Positions 60,561 to 64,000 of a stretch of DNA of 64,000 nt are shown here, piece after piece (the first letter of the stretch is position 1; each line of letters opens with the position of its first letter). Origin of the DNA: Hoplostethus atlanticus (Eukaryota; Chordata; Actinopteri; Trachichthyiformes; Trachichthyidae). The translations under genes were made by a program, and so were the position numbers. The notes beneath the pieces are model-generated. The model ran no database searches. It was not told where the DNA came from and saw only the letters and a list, made by a program, of their open reading frames with translations. Location: the NCBI GenBank assembly GCA_034670405.1, contig JAXDDX010000005.1, forward strand, positions 4,965,001-5,029,000, in the 5' to 3' direction.

Positions 60561-63539
60561 TAAAAGAAACTAGTTTTGTTAAATATAAAATGGAAGTACG
60601 TATATCATTTATTTGTGCATGTTCATGTGCATTTATTTGGGACATCTTCATTAAGATGTGAGGTTTAGGATTTTATAAGGTTATAGTATATGAAATAATG
60701 ACCTGAATAATTTCAACTGGCATTAAAAAGGTCTGAAAACCCTGTTTATGGTTTGTACTTTTCGCTCAGAAATAAAAAGGCATAATCAGGCATAATTTTT
60801 TCATTGATATTTTGCTCAAAATATTGTGATAATATCAAACCGTGAACCAAGTATCTTGTACCCCATCAAACCATGAGCTGAATGTATTATTACATCCCTG
60901 GTAGTTTATATATTTTTTGAAATCCCAGGGACTATACTCCAATGCCTTCTATAGGTCAACCACATAGTATGTCACTTATGAGACTGATAACCACATTGTA
61001 CATTCCAGCTTTAATTATATTGGATCCTGGAGCCGCATACTAGCTGAATATCAGATGTGTCCCATCTGAATTCTCTAATGAAGACCATTGTCTGAATGTC
61101 GTCTTCTGCTATAGCTGCTCAGTCCAAGGTAGCCATGGCTGGGAAGTCTTTCCATTTCTTTTGTTGTGACTAGAGATTGTCATATTATCGAGTTTGTCTA
61201 TGTTAAACTCACAGTGAACTGAAAAAATTACCCTTTTCACCTAATAATGATTATCTAATTCTCCATATAATAATGTACAGCTATTTAACAGTAATTGCTA
61301 AAACATTTACACAATTTTTACTTCCTGGAAAACTGTTAGGCCCCGATCACACGGATTGCGGCATTGCGTGCTGCAGCTCCGCAGCAACGTTTCACGTATA
61401 CGCCCTGATCACATAGCTGGGCCGATGGATTCCCGGTAGGTCGTATTCATCCTGGCAAGGTTGACTCAGATAATCTGCAGTAAATGTGTGATCGCGGCAT
61501 AGTGGTTACTTCATCGCTGATGTTGAACAATCCCATGCTCTGCCCGTCTCATCAAATAAAACCTGCAACTTTCACGACTTTCAAAGTGACACGAGCGCCA
61601 AGATGGTGCGGTGATTCATTTTTGGGTGTTCACCCCTCAAAACCCTGTTTTCTTTTCCTTAGACACAACGGTTGTGCCCTGGAATTTATTCATTTTGAAG
61701 AATACAGAATTTGTGACATGTCAAGATTATACACAAAGCAATTATACAGTGGATTGCTTCACCAACTACACTGACTATGCTAGGAGCTTCAGTACTTTTC
61801 TCTTTCTGTTTCCGTTTGTTATAATCCAAACCACTCCATTTTGAACAGTCCCTCCCTGTGTTGTGTCCCGTCCTAGCATCCTGTTTCAACTGGAAATACG
61901 TCAAATTACAGAACCAAGACCCCATCGAAATGCTGTTTCTGTGTTACTTTAAACCTTGTTCATTGGTTCTGGCTGTCTATCAACTCTCTGTCGATACACT
62001 CTTTTATCTCTATTAGGGTGTAACTATTATCCGACTGGAATTGGGTAAATTGGGCTAGCTTTATTGATTCAAACATACAGGACTGGGTGATTTTTTTTTT
62101 ATCCGCTGTCTTTTAACCGGAGAAACCCAATTCAACAGTTAAAAATACTGATTTCTTTGTGAGTGTTTTATTCTTTTGCATCTTTCTGTCCATGTCACTG
62201 AAAAGTAAGATACTATCTAAGAGAAACATGGGTAGTCAAAATCTTTTTGGATAGTGGCGTGTTTTAAGTAAAACCTACCGTGTCCTTAAGAGCTAGCCCT
62301 GACAAATTGGCAAAGCTACTTTTATTTTGTGTTAAATTCTCTGCAGCCTAGGTCCTTTAGAGCTTTAAGATTTTAATCCACATCCTTTCAGACAATGGAG
62401 TCATGAAAGTTCTAAACAAAAAAGTAAATGCAATTGGACATTGGCTAGCTAGCATGGTCCTAGACATTGCAATTATGTATCAGATGCCAGCCACAAATCA
62501 TTTTACCTTGTATGTGCTAATCATCAAATTGTCAACAGAACACAGTATACTGTACATCCATATATGTGTCATGGATATCATACAGGCCTTGGCTAGGCAC
62601 CTGAAACAAATCTCAATATTACAATATTACACACACACACAGACAGCCATTTTTGTTCTATATATGACATTAATCCATTATTTAAATATGTTGCTACAAA
62701 CGCCACAGTGGTAATTTTGACCATTGACCATCTAGATTCAACCAAAAAGTCTCTCTCAGCCTGGCTCTGACACCAGTGGCGGGGGGTGGCCAGGATGGGA
62801 CCAGTGGTCATTTTGGGGTGGCACAGAAGTCACTATTATATGAACATAAAAATGCGTCTAACTAGAAAATAAAGGGCTATTTTAGGCACCTACAACACAT
62901 AACTCTACATTATTTGGAATTCAGGCAATGGTGGAATAGATCAAATAATATTCAGTGTATCCAACATTGTTTTCTTATTCCTGCAGGTAAAGTAACAAAG
63001 AAGCTTACACTATAGGGACAAAGTACAAGTGTCCCAAGCTACAGAGTATTACTATTGTTCTGAGAGCAGATGTTCATCATCTTTTACATTTGCGGTCTGT
63101 TTCACAAACTGGCCCTCTGAGCTAGCACTAAAAAAGTAAACTTCACTTATTATTCATTGTCAAAACACAAATTATATAATTGCAAAAACTCTATAATGCC
63201 AACATTATACTTATTACAAAGCCAATAATGTATTTTCTTTTTGATCCACCTGTCTCAAACTAATGCTCAAAGGCAATAATATTCCCCGTCTGCAACATAT
63301 ACATATGACATGACTGTGTCACGCATTCAGCTTACAACAGCTGTATTCTGCGATTATTATTGTTATTATTATTGTGGTTTGTAGCAAAGTGATTCACAAA
63401 ATCATCTAAGGCCAGGGACTGTGCTCGTCTAGACTCCACACTTAAACTTTGCTAAATAGATACAGTCACGGACGGAATAATTAAAAGCGTCGAAAAGCAA
63501 TCTTCCTTCTGATATTATTAGCTTACATGTAATCATTTG

Positions 63540-64000
63540 CAGTGTTGGGCAAGCTACTTGGAAAGTGTAGTGAGCTAAGCTACCAGTTACTCTACATTAA
63601 ATGAAGCTTCACTACACTGAAGCTACCCCCCAGAGAAATGTAGCAAGCTAAGCTACAGCAACATGGCAAAAGTAGTTTACTACATCAAAGCTATTTTTTT
63701 TTATTTTTTTTTTTTACATTGAACCAACTTCATTCCAAGTCAATACTCAGTGATCAATAAAACTGTCAATCAAACAGATAGGCAGGCAAAAAATGTTCAG
63801 TTCAATTGTTTATTAAATTAGTGTTTGAGGTCTTAGAAGTTGAAAGCAGCTTCTTCTTGGGGTTGCACAGTAAGCACCTGAACGCATCATTTTTCTCTGT
63901 TGTTTCACTTAAACTCATGTATTAGCTCGAGGTACGGCCACGGCGACTCCCTCGGGATCAATTCCTCTATGTCCTCACCCTCTGGCCATCTTTCCATCAA
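63540..64000 (-). mobile_element. hAT element edge with BED-finger transposase fragment (continues past window)
   Basis: The left terminus cagtgttgggcaagctactt is typical of a fish hAT family. On the - strand WPEGEDIEELIPRESPWPYL with ELIHEFK (about 63910-63990) is followed, after a one-base frameshift, by KNDAFRCLLCNPKKKLLSTS and KTSNTNL (about 63812-63895). C-x2-C plus LSTSKTSNTNL is the BED zinc-finger start of hAT transposases. The His pair and the catalytic domain are missing, because the frame ends at the element terminus. It is an internally deleted relic. Confidence 0.75.

Larger units (their letters stand above)
48183..64000 (+). other. ascc3 intron 9 (at least 15.8 kb, open at window end)
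   Basis: Starts gtacac and has no matching acceptor and exon in the window: the residues expected next (MLVTTPEKWD) were not found in any frame. Contents are a CA microsatellite (48184-48224), a 118-bp-period duplication (48505-48720), MITE copies (49298-49665 and near 50250-50400), a GT repeat (54067-54089), a hAT-like terminus near 54885-54901, a dispersed repeat (55060-55510), a Tc1-like relic (56811-57397), a second one (59812-60560) and the edge of a hAT element (63540 to the end). 50400-54060, 57400-59280 and 60900-63530 show no supportable gene. Confidence 0.85.

Overview
The window is vertebrate nuclear DNA, almost certainly from a ray-finned (teleost) fish. It has long introns with GT-AG boundaries, many dinucleotide microsatellites, and a mix of Tc1-like, hAT, PIF/Harbinger, L2-like and L1/Tx1-like elements plus tRNA-derived SINEs typical of teleosts. 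No bacterial gene, operon, CRISPR array or rRNA is present.

The only host gene I can support is the 5' part of ascc3 (activating signal cointegrator 1 complex subunit 3, a Ski2-like/Brr2-like DNA/RNA helicase), on the + strand. Nine coding exons give residues 1-583 of a protein of about 2,200 residues in human: 406-495, 13405-13555, 15908-16488, 20209-20326, 34114-34315, 35012-35147, 36112-36237, 46986-47189 and 48042-48182. All phases agree across the eight introns. They encode the N-terminal region (the ASCC2-binding side in the human protein) and the start of the first helicase cassette, including Walker A (APTGAGKT). The exon with the first DEVH box is not in the window, so intron 9 runs at least 15.8 kb to the window end.

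Layout: 1-405 is upstream/5'UTR sequence. 496-13404 (intron 1) holds a Tc1-like relic split by a hAT-type MITE and an antisense L2-like LINE split by a TTAA-flanked element. 13556-20208 (introns 2-3) is mostly unique sequence. 20327-34113 (intron 4) holds a PIF/Harbinger relic with a Myb/SANT-like gene and an antisense L1/Tx1-like LINE split by a second copy of the TTAA element. 34316-46985 (introns 5-7) holds SINEs, microsatellites and MITEs. 47190-64000 holds MITEs, two more Tc1-like relics and the edge of a hAT element carrying a BED-finger fragment.

The points most worth a second look are: a probable GC-AG intron 7; the Walker-A exon 8, an in-frame exon with a weak donor between GT and CA repeats; an exon 9 donor that runs straight into a CA microsatellite; the paired nested insertions, in which removing the element and one TTAA restores an open LINE reading frame at both sites; and a MITE family with at least seven copies. 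I did not find a convincing new biological system. The window looks like an ordinary large vertebrate gene with unusually legible transposon stratigraphy.
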